From NCBI GenBank assembly GCA_009731375.1, contig BJOX01000311.1, forward strand, positions 336,634 through 376,171: a stretch of 39,538 nucleotides of DNA, written 5' to 3'. The translations under genes were made by a program, and so were the position numbers. The notes below the pieces were generated by a model. The model ran no database searches and was not told where the DNA came from. It saw nothing but the letters and a program-made list of their open reading frames with translations. This stretch comes from Paulinella micropora (Eukaryota; Cercozoa; Imbricatea; Euglyphida). Positions 18,101 to 28,126 of this stretch are shown here, one piece after another (within the stretch, counting starts at the first letter, position 1; the number at the start of each line of letters is the position of its first letter).

Positions 18101-20940
18101 GCTTGCAAAGCCTCTTCGTCCCACTTCTCAAAGTCTCCAAAATCTATCATTTTCTCCACTTTAGCCCGTGTTGCACCCCAATCGGGTATAAACTGGCTAT
18201 AGTATTGCGCCATCGCAAGGAATGAGTGCAATTCAGTGCGGTTCTTCGGTATCGGTCGATTCATAATCTCCTCCCTCTTCTCTTTGGATATCGAGACTCG
18301 ATTATGGGAGATCTCGTACCCTAAGTATGTCACACTCGTCTTGGCAAGTTGACACTTCTTTAGATTGCACTTCAGGCCAAAAGCTCCGATGCGCCTGAAT
18401 ATATCGGACAAATGATCGATATGCTCCTCCATTGTGTTAGAGTATACGATAATGTCATCGATATAGCAAAATGCATATTCTCCCGCCTTCTGTCCCCGCC
18501 TTCTCATAAAGCCACCGTCAGACAAATCATCGTACTGATTGCTCAACATCTTCTGCATCGCCTTCCGGAAAAGTCCTGGGGCTTGCTTGAGGCCCATCGG
18601 AAGCACTTTCCATTGGTATATTTCCATACCCACCACAAACGCCGTCAGCCATCTGGACTTTTCCTCCAGTGGTATCTGCCAGAAGCCATTCTTAAGGTCA
18701 ATGACCGAATAGAATTTTGCATTCCGCAGTACTCTCCTTCCTTCTTCTAATGTCGGGAGAGGATTTCTCTCTTCCTCCAGCACCTTGTTAACACGAGCAT
18801 AGTTAACTGTCAGGCGCCATTCTCCTCCTGGCTTCGGCACTATTCTCGGTTGTGAGACTATTGGAGATGTTGATCTCTCAATAAAGTCCTCATTGAGCAG
18901 CTGTCTTGCTAGCTCCTCCGCTATCTTCGCCTCATGTATACTCAAATTCGCCCTTCGTGGTGCCGGTGACGGCTCCGCACCCGGTATTTTGTAAATAACC
19001 GCAGTGAAATCTTCAGGCTTGACACCACCTGCATGTGGAGGGTCAAAAATTTCCTTGTTCGCCTCTAATTTGGCTTTTAAAAGCTCCTTCTCCTTCTCCG
19101 TGCCTACTCCTTCTTCCAATATTTTCCGCGCCGCCTCTTGAAAATCTTCATCAGACATCTGCTTATGCTGCTTGAGGGGTTCTCTGTCCTCCTCCAAGCC
19201 TAAGTCCTCTTCCGAGACATCATCTAGGCCCGTCTTTTCATACGTGACCGTGTCCGGCTCATCATCTTTACCGAGCTCCACCAGCATGTCAATGAGTCTC
19301 GCGTATTGCAAAGGAGCTTTACGGGTGTAAAAACCATCAAAGCATGTGAATGCTTGCGGTATCAATTTCAACTTGTCGAGGTCTCTGAGCTTCCGCTTGT
19401 ATGCACTGCTCTGCTCACGAGTTCCCATACGACAAGCCACCACTAGCTGTTGCTTGCGAGAGGGTACCGGTATAGGATGATCAATAAGCCGGTCCCTTAT
19501 TTCCTGCGCCCATATCGCCTTCTCATTATATGGCAGGATAATAGTATACGGCTTATTATTTTCGAATAAAGTCCGTAAGCATTTCTTCACTTCAGACAGT
19601 GAACGCGGCCACGTGGGCTCGTCACCCCAGAAATCAGTAATAAAACTTTTAATAGTTTCTGGTGGAGTATCCGGGATTCGCCCCGTTCTCCTTGGTACAA
19701 ACGCCTCCCTTTTTTCTTCTCCTACTTTCGCATGGAAACAGTATCCGTTAGTAATATGGACATCTGTTCCTACTCCTTCCGCGAATCTCGCCAACGACGG
19801 GCTTCTTTGTGCGACACATATAATCTCCTCCTTTCGCTTCTCGATTAAGTCATCAATAGACTTTTTGTCCCAATGGCATGTCGGAACTGTGACAGTGCAC
19901 ACTTGGGATTCCCAATTGTCGGTCCAGGACAGTTCATCCGGTCTTACGACATGGGGGTGAACGTACACCTCAAGTGCCTCATGTGCGATGGCCATCTTTT
20001 TGTGATCCGTCGCTAGACTCAGCTCATAAGCCTCATAAGAGTCAGTAGCGTTGAAGGGATCAATATCGTTCTCTTCTCCTCTTTTTACTCCATATATCAC
20101 TCGCCGTGCGGCGCAATCAATCACAGCCCCCATCGTAGCCAATTGGTCATACGATAGTAATATTGACCCGTGGTAACCGGGGACGACATAGAGGTCCATA
20201 CGGTATACTCGTGCGGATTTCAATTTAAAGGTCAGTGTGATGATTCCCGTGATATCCGTCCGGCTGCTCACTCCTTTGAGAGTGCCCGTTGACTTTTTCA
20301 TATTTCCGTCCACCCAGTCCCGGTATCGATTAAAAAACTTCCTGCCGACAATATTAATATTCGCCATCGTATCATTACCAACTTTTAATATTGTCTTCAA
20401 TGTTTCACAATAAAGTTCCGTATAACACAGAGCATCGGGCCTGTGTATATTGGCTGCGAGAACAAGAACTTTACGTTCCAAATTTTGGAGTCTTGTCTCT
20501 AAGTTTTTCAACTCCTCCTTCTTCTCCTCCTGCTTCACCTCATTAACATTTTTATTATTCTGCGGTACTGGTGCGTTTACTATTTGAGCGACATTGTCTT
20601 GTGGTACTTGAGTACACACATTGTCTTTTTGCTCGCCACCCGCCGCGACCGTAGACATTGAGTCTGTTCGTGGTTGTTTGCTTGGCCGAGGCGATACGTC
20701 TGCCATTGGCCTCCTCGCCTCCATCGCAAGTCTCGCCTTCCTATTTGCATCAGTTATCATTGGTAACCGTGCTGTATGAACGGGTATGAGACTACCTTGG
20801 GGCTGCAGTCTCTGTGTACCCACATCTTTGTTTTCACATAGAGGAAGCGTTGGCCCAGTCTGCACAACAGCATTAGAAAGCACTGTGACTTTAGGGTTAA
20901 ACTTCACAGTCTTCTCCTTCCTCTCTTCTTCCCCCTCCAG
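15127..20940 (-). CDS. Pol polyprotein, copy 2 (intact)
   Basis: The frame is open from the gag TGA (20943-20941) to TGA at 15129-15127, about 1,937 codons. No ATG occurs near the beginning: the stretch encoding KTVKFNPKVTV has GTG where copy 1 has none, and the first ATG is about 60 codons further, which supports translation from gag by readthrough. Parts in order: protease-like region with NDTMANINIV (near 20362-20376), a long conserved unassigned region, RT with YIDD (near 18455-18466), RNase H retaining the Asp-His of RTDHH (17799-17794), an integrase with zinc site (CIPCK) and DD35E triad, GPY/F module, an acidic linker, and a C-terminal region of about 190 residues ending RARRRRQ. The charged end could be a nuclear localisation signal (inference). 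Confidence 0.92.
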   Translation of the reverse strand: MEGEEERKEKTVKFNPKVTVLSNAVVQTGPTLPLCENKDVGTQRLQPQGSLIPVHTARLPMITDANRKARLAMEARRPMADVSPRPSKQPRTDSMSTVAAGGEQKDNVCTQVPQDNVAQIVNAPVPQNNKNVNEVKQEEKKEELKNLETRLQNLERKVLVLAANIHRPDALCYTELYCETLKTILKVGNDTMANINIVGRKFFNRYRDWVDGNMKKSTGTLKGVSSRTDITGIITLTFKLKSARVYRMDLYVVPGYHGSILLSYDQLATMGAVIDCAARRVIYGVKRGEENDIDPFNATDSYEAYELSLATDHKKMAIAHEALEVYVHPHVVRPDELSWTDNWESQVCTVTVPTCHWDKKSIDDLIEKRKEEIICVAQRSPSLARFAEGVGTDVHITNGYCFHAKVGEEKREAFVPRRTGRIPDTPPETIKSFITDFWGDEPTWPRSLSEVKKCLRTLFENNKPYTIILPYNEKAIWAQEIRDRLIDHPIPVPSRKQQLVVACRMGTREQSSAYKRKLRDLDKLKLIPQAFTCFDGFYTRKAPLQYARLIDMLVELGKDDEPDTVTYEKTGLDDVSEEDLGLEEDREPLKQHKQMSDEDFQEAARKILEEGVGTEKEKELLKAKLEANKEIFDPPHAGGVKPEDFTAVIYKIPGAEPSPAPRRANLSIHEAKIAEELARQLLNEDFIERSTSPIVSQPRIVPKPGGEWRLTVNYARVNKVLEEERNPLPTLEEGRRVLRNAKFYSVIDLKNGFWQIPLEEKSRWLTAFVVGMEIYQWKVLPMGLKQAPGLFRKAMQKMLSNQYDDLSDGGFMRRRGQKAGEYAFCYIDDIIVYSNTMEEHIDHLSDIFRRIGAFGLKCNLKKCQLAKTSVTYLGYEISHNRVSISKEKREEIMNRPIPKNRTELHSFLAMAQYYSQFIPDWGATRAKVEKMIDFGDFEKWDEEALQAFHALKDLIYKDPKDGGLVLTMPDFTKQFVVDTDASKFAIGAVLQQEDEEKKLRPIMFISRKLCAAERNYCTRQREALAVVWALKRLREYLWGGPQFTVRTDHHNLLWLMNHEQTGRLARWQAFLSCFDFTMVHLPGKRNVVADSLSRLEFNSEVSALVSTVEMEDLSTDKVYEVSHIEAMEMASGVRYDRTGLRYSPQGPDHGICCELHTQEDAEWSYEVYENAKANIREEEETQEVYAEPPQERRSDLDDDPERIGVRLEDGTIHIASPTAWRQQQAQDPEFKELIQLYQNPDELRMTKAIKDQMKEMGWRDGLLWYKGLHGRYASQPDKWTLWVPESLRRFIFVAAHNCPLLAHPGRQRTHMFVARRFWWKKMKEEIDQAVDACIPCKINKTPLKANFGLIGEFPLHAGMFEFIHIDHVGPFPESKDGYKYLLTAIDRATNYVWIIPVKDVTGKTTAEALIDRIISQIGVPRKICSDRGSDFNNEVIDKLSKYYGMKWQYVTAYNPRANGKIERVHRPLKASLKMYCTKKENQRAWVEAAPSFAFAMNCLPSTALGGSKSSISPYQLVYGREPDIPTSLLHPKDTWADADELFGMRLRVKMEAEQIVRAHREAERRKTDAEGVRQAHLDQIKFQVGDIVLLYHPQVPKGVSSKLFTHWKGPYQIMEQTGPLNYKIRGRGKVQIVNVRRLIKYDPFLLEDESVEEALKRMKDDFKEVPPIHKEAGIDQDDAYRAPIAEKEESEVDSKEKTDRISAVGTQSKSPREHSGKKEKITEAQLRRARNDLINDQPRKAMRSMRSKDVHQEEEGTDTDPNAGNVEIVHERWKEGDAIATIAWVKNVFYLMRPAEQHVADDTLSDLYLMRVVAVPRQMRVTRTLKISSAAKIVQPILQFWRSMDPVEDPKARHYLPVYKDAKSLETWDDTITPRDKDYTAWTIQTLPRGVLDVPFELSLGGIPNKIWDILEQSKFDLTFVGGPPPGKEIRARRRRQ

Positions 20941-20943
20941 TCA
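20938..20943 (-). promoter_or_regulatory. Probable gag-pol stop-codon readthrough site, copy 2
   Basis: On the minus strand the gag stop TGA is followed by CTG, with the pol frame in phase (zero shift) and no further stop. The base after the stop is C, as in copy 1, which generally favours readthrough of UGA. The downstream codons are purine-rich (GAG GGG GAA GAA GAG), also as in copy 1. Confidence 0.6.
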
Positions 20944-23379
20944 TTCCACCACCTCGAAACGATTACCTTGAGTAGTGTCCGGGTAGGATGACGTATCGGT
21001 CTCCGAGGCAGTGTTGTAGGCCTGAGCTCGACCGAAATTTGGGTTGGAGCTTGCCCACGAGCCTCCTCCTCCTCTGGGTGGGGGGGCTGGAGCTCGAACA
21101 GCTCTCCCTCCATAAGGGGTATATCCCCGACCTCCTCCTCTTCCTCTCTGAGGGGTTCCCTGCCACCTCGAGGCTCCTCTCCATGTTCCTCGTCCTCGTC
21201 CTCCTCCTCCTCCTCCTCCTCCTCCTCCTGCTCCTGCTCCTCCTTCTCGTCCTCTTTGAGAGGCCTTTAAGTTCTTTTGTCTCTCCCTTTCCTCCTTCTT
21301 CTCCTTCATCCTCTTCATGTAGGTAATGATTGCCTCTCGTAACTCCTCATCATCACACATATTGGCATACCAACCTTCGTTCACAGCGGCAATCTGAAGC
21401 ATATTGAAAAGGCCCGGTTCCTTGCCTTCCGTCCTGCTCAGAAAATTTGCCCTTGCTGTTGGGTTCTGCCTATCATGATTGAAAGAGCAGTCTCTGTTCT
21501 CCATCTGTGCCTTACACTGCAAGCCCGCGAACCACCTCCAACATGCGGTCTTCAGGTCTGGCTCTCTCTGTCTCTTCCAACCGGCAACTCTGTTTGTGTA
21601 CGTGGCTTGTGCGCCAACAGGTACACCGCCTGCCTGTGCCGTATGTGTCTCCGTGAGCGAGTCTATGTTTGAGCATGCACTCATCACTTCTTGAAACAGT
21701 GCTGACGGAGCAACGCTTTGAACCGTATTTTCGAACACGTGTGTCTCGAGGAAGTCTTGGACTTCACTGAGCTAAACGTCGAGCAATNNNNNNNNNNNNN
21801 NNNNNNNNNNNNNNNNNNNNNNNNNNNNNNNNNNNNNNNNNNNNNNNNNNNNNNNNNNNNNNNNNNNNNNNNNNNNNNNNNNNNNNNNNNNNNNNNNNNN
21901 NNNNNNNNNNNNNNNNNNNNNNNNNNNNNNNNNNNNNNNNNNNNNNNNNNNNNNNNNNNNNNNNNNNNNNNNNNNNNNNNNNNNNNNNNNNNNNNNNNNN
22001 NNNNNNNNNNNNNNNNNNNNNNNNNNNNNNNNNNNNNNNNNNNNNNNNNNNNNNNNNNNNNNNNNNNNNNNNNNNNNNNNNNNNNNNNNNNNNNNNNNNN
22101 NNNNNNNNNNNNNNNNNNNNNNNNNNNNNNNNNNNNNNNNNNNNNNNNNNNNNNNNNNNNNNNNNNNNNNNNNNNNNNNNNNNNNNNNNNNNNNNNNNNN
22201 NNNNNNNNNNNNNNNNNNNNNNNNNNNNNNNNNNNNNNNNNNNNNNNNNNNNNNNNNNNNNNNNNNNNNNNNNNNNNNNNNNNNNNNNNNNNNNNNNNNN
22301 NNNNNNNNNNNNNNNNNNNNNNNNNNNNNNNNNNNNNNNNNNNNNNNNNNNNNNNNNNNNNNNNNNNNNNNNNNNNNNNNNNNNNNNNNNNNNNNNNNNN
22401 NNNNNNNNNNNNNNNNNNNNNNNNNNNNNNNNNNNNNNNNNNNNNNNNNNNNNNNNNNNNNNNNNNNNNNNNNNNNNNNNNNNNNNNNNNNNNNNNNNNN
22501 NNNNNNNNNNNNNNNNNNNNNNNNNNNNNNNNNNNNNNNNNNNNNNNNNNNNNNNNNNNNNNNNNNNNNNNNNNNNNNCTTTATTTCCATTGTAAAAAAA
22601 TGAAATATGCCACTCGAGTTTTCCGAACCCAGATTGGTCTTCAGTTTTGGTACATCGACTGCCTCCTGACCAGTCGCGAGGAATCTGGCCGTTGCTCTTG
22701 GGTGTGTGTACTGGAGGTAACCCTCACATCGTGGGCCGTATGTACGTTCCCAAATCAGGGTTTGAGTGTACACCCCAAAGATAGCATCGAGTAATTCAAG
22801 GTGGGTGTGTGTGTCCCCAAACTTGATATGCTGTATCTTCTTTCTCTCTTCTGGATCAGAGACCAGTTTGCCGAGGAGCTGTGCTGTGTTTGATAATAGG
22901 ATATAGACATCCTTTTTAGCACGACTTTTCTCTCTTCTTTGATCCTGAGGGATCCACACACAGGTGTCCTTCTCTATCCCCATCTTGTTATCAAACTCTT
23001 CTTTAGTGAGGTCATAGTGGTCTTGCACCCACTGTTGTTCCTCCACTGTGCTCTCCTCTCCATCACTATGAATCAAGTCGATCATTTTTCGTCCTCCTCC
23101 TCCCGTGTAGGCAGGTGGTAAGGGATTACCATATGCTCCTCCTCCTCCCGTCTCTTCTTGTTCAAATCCTCCTTCATCTTCGTCTCCTCCATATCTTCCT
23201 TCATCATCCCAGCCCTCTTCTACTCCTCCTCCTACTCCTTCATCTCCTCCTCCTCCTTCATTCAATCCTCCTCCTCCTCCTTCATTCAATCCTCTTCCTC
23301 CTCCTCCTCCTGCTTCTTCTTCTTCTCTTCTTTGATCTGCCTCCGAGAATTCACTCACTTCGGCGGTCTCTGTCGACAT
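20941..23379 (-). CDS. Gag-like protein, copy 2 (gap and one in-frame TAG)
   Basis: The ATG at 23379 begins an acidic, Gly/Asn/Glu-rich head with repeats (GLNEGGGG) and a PPAY motif (23118-23107). A folded part follows (WVQDHYDLTKEEFDNKMG onward) until the 791-N gap. After the gap the same frame shows LLDV, a TAG at 21774-21772, then LSEVQDFLETHVFENTV, which aligns with copy 1 VKTADFLETNIYERTV. Near 21475-21560 lies a zinc finger C-X8-C-X8-C-X3-H, followed by an R/G-rich tail with a long Gly run and FEVVE before TGA. The TAG is either a lesion or an error at the contig edge; it is not part of the gag-pol junction. The N-terminal part has no counterpart in truncated copy 1. Confidence 0.75.
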
Positions 23380-24172
23380 GATGTCGTAGTAGTGATCAAC
23401 AGGAGGACAGTGTCAGCTCCTATGTTTGGTTTTTGTTCGTTTGTGTTCTGTTCCTCCTTCAGTCGATTGACTAGTGAAGAGAGAAACTAATAGAGAGGGT
23501 AGGATAAGATTCCCTGTCCTCTATGAAACACTGTTTGTATGTTTGTTTTTGTTTGAGAAAAATAGTCTTTGAGACTTTCTCCGATTTCTTGTTCTCCTTA
23601 CTCAGATTACTTTCTCCTCCTTCTTTTCTATATTGTATCTAGTATGAGGCACTTGGACCTACACACAGATAGTAATAGAGAAGCTAGAAAAGCTCTCCTT
23701 GAGAAGTCGACAGTCGGTCGGATAGGTTCTCAGACCTACCTTTAGAAAACGATCAGAGATTTGCAAAAATACTCTGACGTATGTGTGAGATAATGCAGAT
23801 AAATGCACAAACTAGAAGGGTAGAGTGTTGTGCTCCTGTCCCTATGCTTGTTTGTGTTTTGTGTGTGTTCCTTCACTCTTCTGTCCACCTCCTTCTTCTT
23901 GGTCTCTGTGTGAGAACAGCAAGAACGACAGAGAGTTTGTATCTGATGTCTCCTTGTGAGCACACAGATACTGATTGGGCTAGAGGGTACGAGACACCTG
24001 CTTGAGACTAATCAAATTATTTGTTTTGTGAAAGAGTTATGAGGGAGCTGTGTTGGAGTATTTGTTTTCGTCTGACGTCCCCGTGTGAGACAGGTCAGTG
24101 AAAATTCACTCTGTGCCTGTGTGGCAAAGCAGAAAGAAATCACCCTAGTGAGAGTGTGGACTCCAAATGTAA
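23380..24172 (-). other. 5' leader region upstream of copy 2 gag
   Basis: No gene is seen in these 790 bases. On the minus strand a motif with CTCACACGGGGACGTCAGACG (about 24070-24095) recurs in degenerate form about 130 bp further on (CTCACAAGGAGACATCAGATA, about 23940-23965). It probably represents the leader and perhaps LTR of copy 2, but no matching sequence was found on the 3' side. Confidence 0.35.
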
Positions 24173-24425
24173 TGCCCCCAACGATAGCTCGTAAAAAGTC
24201 GGTAATACAAATAAACACAGTCCTCAAGAATGAGAATGATGTCTCGTTATATTAGCTCAGTGAAGCCAAAAAGGAAAACGGCAACAGACCAGGAATNNNN
24301 NNNNNNTCAGGAATAAAATGGCATCAGGTCCAATCCGGACAAATAATAATGAAAAACAAGCTGATGCACCTGTCACCAGGAAAAGGTACTTTTTACCGGC
24401 TATCCGGGGGGTGATGCCTACAGTA
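24173..24425 (+). repeat. R1 repeat, 5' portion (with 10-N gap)
   Basis: From atgcccccaacgatagctcg to ctatccggggggtgatgcc this matches R1 at 38811-39055 with few differences; the sequence diverges afterwards (tattactaccgac). A 10-N gap (24297-24306) is flanked on both sides by the motif caggaat, suggesting the two contig ends overlap and the gap is false. Confidence 0.8.
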
Positions 24426-24649
24426 TTACTACCGACTTTTTATTGAGCTATCTTCGGGGATTGTAACAGGCTAATAAGGGTAATAGTAAAAAGCTGGTGC
24501 CACCAGTATAATACCAGAAAAGGTATTCTAATTAACTGTATTAATTTCTAATAATACTACTAACCGTGACGATTATTGCTAACGTATAAAAATAGCAATA
24601 CGGACATAACTGAGGAGGAAGTGTCTAATTAATTGTCCAATGACATCAA

Positions 24650-24800
24650 GCTTTATTGAAAAGGCGGCACAGACAGAACAACACGGCCCGGCGCGTCCCG
24701 AAGGGATGGCTCTACCGACACGCATCCTACGGACCGGCCGGGTCATACTCACTCGGTCCGTTACCGTATTAATACAACCTATTGGTCTAACACTCCCCCT
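24650..24800 (-). mobile_element. Copia-like LTR edge with polypurine tract
   Basis: On the minus strand AGGGGGAG (24800-24793) is followed by TGTTAGACC, the usual look of a copia-type polypurine tract and LTR start. An AATAAA-like hexamer (CAATAAAGC on minus, near 24650-24660) lies within the presumed LTR. A similar edge is at 37817-37809, with weak similarity continuing about 70 bp. No copia protein remains nearby. The far LTR end is not defined. Confidence 0.45.
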
Positions 24801-25106
24801 AGCTGGTGCTAGATAAAGATAATTAACTTGCAAGCAACTTAATTATCGCTGATCTCAAAAGGGTATTAAGTACGAAAAAGATTAAAACAGTGCTTGCGTA
24901 AACAACGGACGGAACAGAGTCGAAGTATGAAAAGGACAGTGACAAAACTTACCAGTGACTGTCAACATGACTAATATTAAATCATCCTTATACTACAGTG
25001 GTCTATTAATTAATTTTTTTTTGCAACAAGATATTTTAGTATATTAATGATGTTACCGTCGCATGGTACAAAATACCATGAAAGTCATACTTGAAACCAT
25101 CAACAT

Positions 25107-25990
25107 TCAAAAAGCAAAAATTCGAGAACGACGACGGATTCGTGTCGGACTGAGGTCGACAAGAGGATGCAGGTACTGGTCAGGCTGCAGCTCGATAGAT
25201 GCTTTGACAGTGGCGTGCTGCTCGCGGAGGAAACGAGTGGCATCATCCCTCTTTTGCTTTCGTGGTCGGTACTGAGGCGAATCTTTTCCTCCATCTTTCG
25301 ATGCCAACTTGCCTGGCATTCCATATGCCTTGTGCCCTCGCTCGATCAAGGATGCTTGATATGGTTGATAGGCTTCTCCACTGTCTTTCCTATATCGCAG
25401 TCGGTCCCATTCCTTCCATCGGGCATCCTCACTTTGCACAGAATAAGAAAACTCTGTCAGCGTCTGCCCTTCTTGCGAGTTGCGGCGACTTTGCAACTCT
25501 TTGACCAAAGCACCTTCCTCAGCCAGAAGCAAAGCTTGTGTGCTTCGTTCTGACATTTGCCAACCTGGAGTGGAGTCAGAATCTTGACCCCTTTTTATCC
25601 CCCACGGAGAACCTATAACAAAATTATGACAAGCCATGGCGAGGACAGGTGAGAGCAACCTTTGTGAGCATTGGGTACAGCGGTGTTCTTCATCCCTTGG
25701 TCCTTGTACCAACTCTTTTTTGCTACCTCGCCCCAAGACCCACCACTCTCCGAACCCCAGTACTTCGAACTCAAAGTGCGATGAGTACTGCGATGGTTAG
25801 TGTCTTCATCATTTTGAGGGTACGCATGGACGGAAGATGAGCAAGGAGAGTAGGAAGAGCCTGGACGGGAAGGGGAGGCGGAGGAGTTGTCCAAGGGAAG
25901 AGGTTGTAAAGTTTCATTACCAGATGAATGTATAGGTGCCTCTAACTGGGCTCCCATCGAAACCCACAAACATGCCGTCAATACCAACAT
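25107..25990 (-). CDS. Predicted secreted protein of unknown family, two exons
   Basis: Exon 1 (25990-25660) starts MLVLTACLWVSMGAQLEA, a good signal peptide. Exon 2 (25612-25107) ends in TGA. The 47-nt intron (25659-25613) has GT...AG ends and joins the frames exactly (phase 1), giving 278 residues. The mature part begins Ser/Pro-rich and then becomes charged, with many Glu, Gln, Lys and Arg and aromatic residues (SSKYWGSESGGSWGE; ARWKEWDRLRYRKDSGEAYQPYQASL). No known domain was recognised. The intron size matches those of the glycosyltransferase gene downstream. It may be a lineage-specific extracellular or vesicle protein, inferred only from the signal peptide. Confidence 0.55.
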
Positions 25991-27098
25991 GGCGAATAGC
26001 GATCACTTGAATACTTCAAGGACGCACCTGCACACAAATACTATCGTTCGTTTCTAGCATTTTTTTGAAGCTTTCGTTTTCAAAGAGGAGAGGCAGAAAT
26101 ACAACAGATTGAAACAAGTACTGTACTGAAACATAACTTGAATGTGGGACTTTCCTTCTGGGAGATATTTTGCCATTTCTTAGTTCTTTTGTTCTCTTCC
26201 TTACTTCCACTGCAGCCAAACTCCTCAAGCAACCCAGGTTTTGAGTGATATGGCAAACATAGCCCTCGCTTTTCCAAAAGTACTGGCCCGTTGATGGACC
26301 ATTGAATTTTTCCACACTTTACAAATGACATCCTGCTCGAGTCACACTACTTTTCTTTCTCTTCTTTTCTCTTCGCTTTAATAAGAAGAAATTTACATAG
26401 CTAAGCAAACTTAGTTTAGCATGGAAAACGAAAGTCAAAGTAGCAAGAAGGGAAAGAACTAAGAAAAGTGAGAGTGAAAAGAAACAGGGGAAAAAGGAGA
26501 TGAAAAAGAGCATAGTGAACGAACGACCAGGAACTATGCAAAAATAGAAAAGAAAGAAGAGAGAAGGAAGACTATGTACAAAGAGACGGAAACAATCAGG
26601 AAAGATCTCAGGAACTAAGAGACTATGTACAAAGAGGAGAAAATAACCAAGAACTACACAAGGAAAGAAAAAGAGAAAGAGAAAAGGGATAGAGAACAAG
26701 GAGAGAAAGGAGGGAAGACAAGAAGTTAGCAAGCGCCCGGGGCATTCCAAGTCTTCCCAAGGCGTCTTTGCCAAGTCTAAGGATCCTAGCATTGCCACGT
26801 GCATTTCCGACGCAGACAGGGAAAGTATGGCAAAAGGCTGGGGAAATCATCCAATGCTGAGATGCAGGGAGTCCCCGAACAACACTAGCATAATACGCCT
26901 GAACTTTCTGGAGGTAGAGTACTAGCTAGCGTAGGGCTTCCTTGCCAAGGGCACCAGTAGGTTCCAAACCCACGGAACAAGCGTAGTATGAGTTTCAGCA
27001 GCGAGTGCGTCATATTGTCGACGCTTGAGAACTTCATGTAGCGAGGCTGCCCGAGGCAGCAGATAAAGGAGTGCTAGCTGCAGCCCGAACAGAAGCCT
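25991..27098. other. No gene recognised; purine-rich stretch
   Basis: I see no convincing gene here. From about 26340 to 26720 the plus strand is rich in A and G with short repeated phrases such as gactatgtacaaagag (about 26570 and 26621). Open frames on the minus strand here are low-complexity Phe/Leu/Ser translations of that composition. Confidence 0.5.
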
Positions 27099-27149
27099 GT
27101 GCAAGGGGAGAAGCATAGCTCACATCAAAGTGCATTCGGTGGGGCCACA

Positions 27150-27378
27150 TCTCTTTTCTTTTCTTTTCTTTTCTTTTCTTTTCTTTTCCTTTCCTTTCCT
27201 TTCCTTTCAGTACTCCTTTCCTTTCCTTTCCTTTCTTCCTTTCCTTTCCTTCCCTTCCCTTCCCTTCCCTTCCTTTCCTTTCCTGTTTTTTCCGGTTCTT
27301 TTCTGTTCTTTTCTGTTCCCTTTTTTTTCCCGGTTCTTCTCGGTTCTTTTCGGTTCTTTTCTGTTCTTTTCTTTTCAC
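27150..27378. repeat. Polypyrimidine (CCTTT/TTTTC)n tract
   Basis: About 230 bp of almost pure pyrimidine, made of drifting pentamers ttttc, cctttc, ccttcc and cggttcttttctgttctttt. Mirror-like homopurine-homopyrimidine DNA of this length can adopt triplex structure (known property). Confidence 0.9.
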
Positions 27379-27545
27379 AAAAGTATGTTTGATCATATTC
27401 TCAACAAAAGAACATATTCAAATAGAAGAATAATTTTCCGGTTCTTTTTGGTTCTTTTCGGTTCTTTTCTGTTTCTTTTCTTTTCACAAAAGTATGTTTA
27501 ATCATATTCTCAATAAAAGAACATATTCAAATAGAAGAATACAAA
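27350..27545. repeat. Tandem duplication of about 108 bp
   Basis: The block ttttcacaaaagtatgttt plus the following 60 bases (atcatattctca..aaaagaacatattcaaatagaagaat) occurs at 27373 and again at 27481, with the pyrimidine motif in front of each. There are only a few substitutions, so the duplication is recent. Confidence 0.85.
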
Positions 27546-27738
27546 TAAGTTTTGTGTATGTCTAAAATATCAATAATGCAGAGGGTACTAAATTAATCTT
27601 CAAGGAAACGGCAAACATCATGTAATATTAAGGAATACTAAGAAAGGAATGTTACTAAGATATCTAAGTACTAAGTGATACTAAGAACGTGATTATAGTT
27701 AGGAAAACAGCGAGAACCGTTAATTTTTTCGGGGTGGC

Positions 27739-27760
27739 AGAAGCAGCAGCAGTAGTCGTA

Positions 27761-27809
<49 letters not shown>

Positions 27810-27856
27810 AAGTAACTAGTGGCACTTCTACATCTAAGTTCATTAAATCGAAGGCC

Positions 27857-27935
<79 letters not shown>

Positions 27936-28040
27936 TAGCAGTCACCGTCTAGTCAAATCTATAGCCCTTGAGCTAGCGATTTTTATGGATGACCAGAGGT
28001 CATTACTATTTGTACAAGTAGCTTCATAAAACCGAAGGCC

Positions 28041-28126
<86 letters not shown>
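27739..28126. repeat. (TAG)n microsatellite blocks in a larger duplicated unit
   Basis: Three (tag)n blocks lie at about 27757-27810, 27857-27935 and 28041-28125. The last two are each preceded by the same phrase (cgaaggcctagtagtag) and a similar 30-bp lead-in, so a unit of about 185 bp was duplicated. Confidence 0.9.

Larger units (their letters stand above)
15127..23379 (-). mobile_element. Gypsy-like (Ty3-type) retrotransposon, copy 2
   Basis: This element lies on the minus strand: gag (23379 down to 20941, with a 791-N gap at 21788-22578) followed in the same frame by an unbroken pol to 15127. It points toward copy 1, so the two 3' ends face each other about 620 bp apart. Pol is intact with all catalytic residues seen, so this copy may be recent. 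Gag holds one in-frame TAG beside the gap. LTRs and primer-binding site were not identified. Confidence 0.85.

Noticed and set aside
23158-23490. Plus-strand Ser/Phe- and Leu-rich ORFs near 23.2 kb
   Set aside because: Antisense of the Gly/Glu-rich head of copy 2 Gag.
26319-26804. Membrane protein on the minus strand (Phe/Leu-rich, 161 codons)
   Set aside because: It is a translation of a purine-rich low-complexity stretch with no homology or start context.
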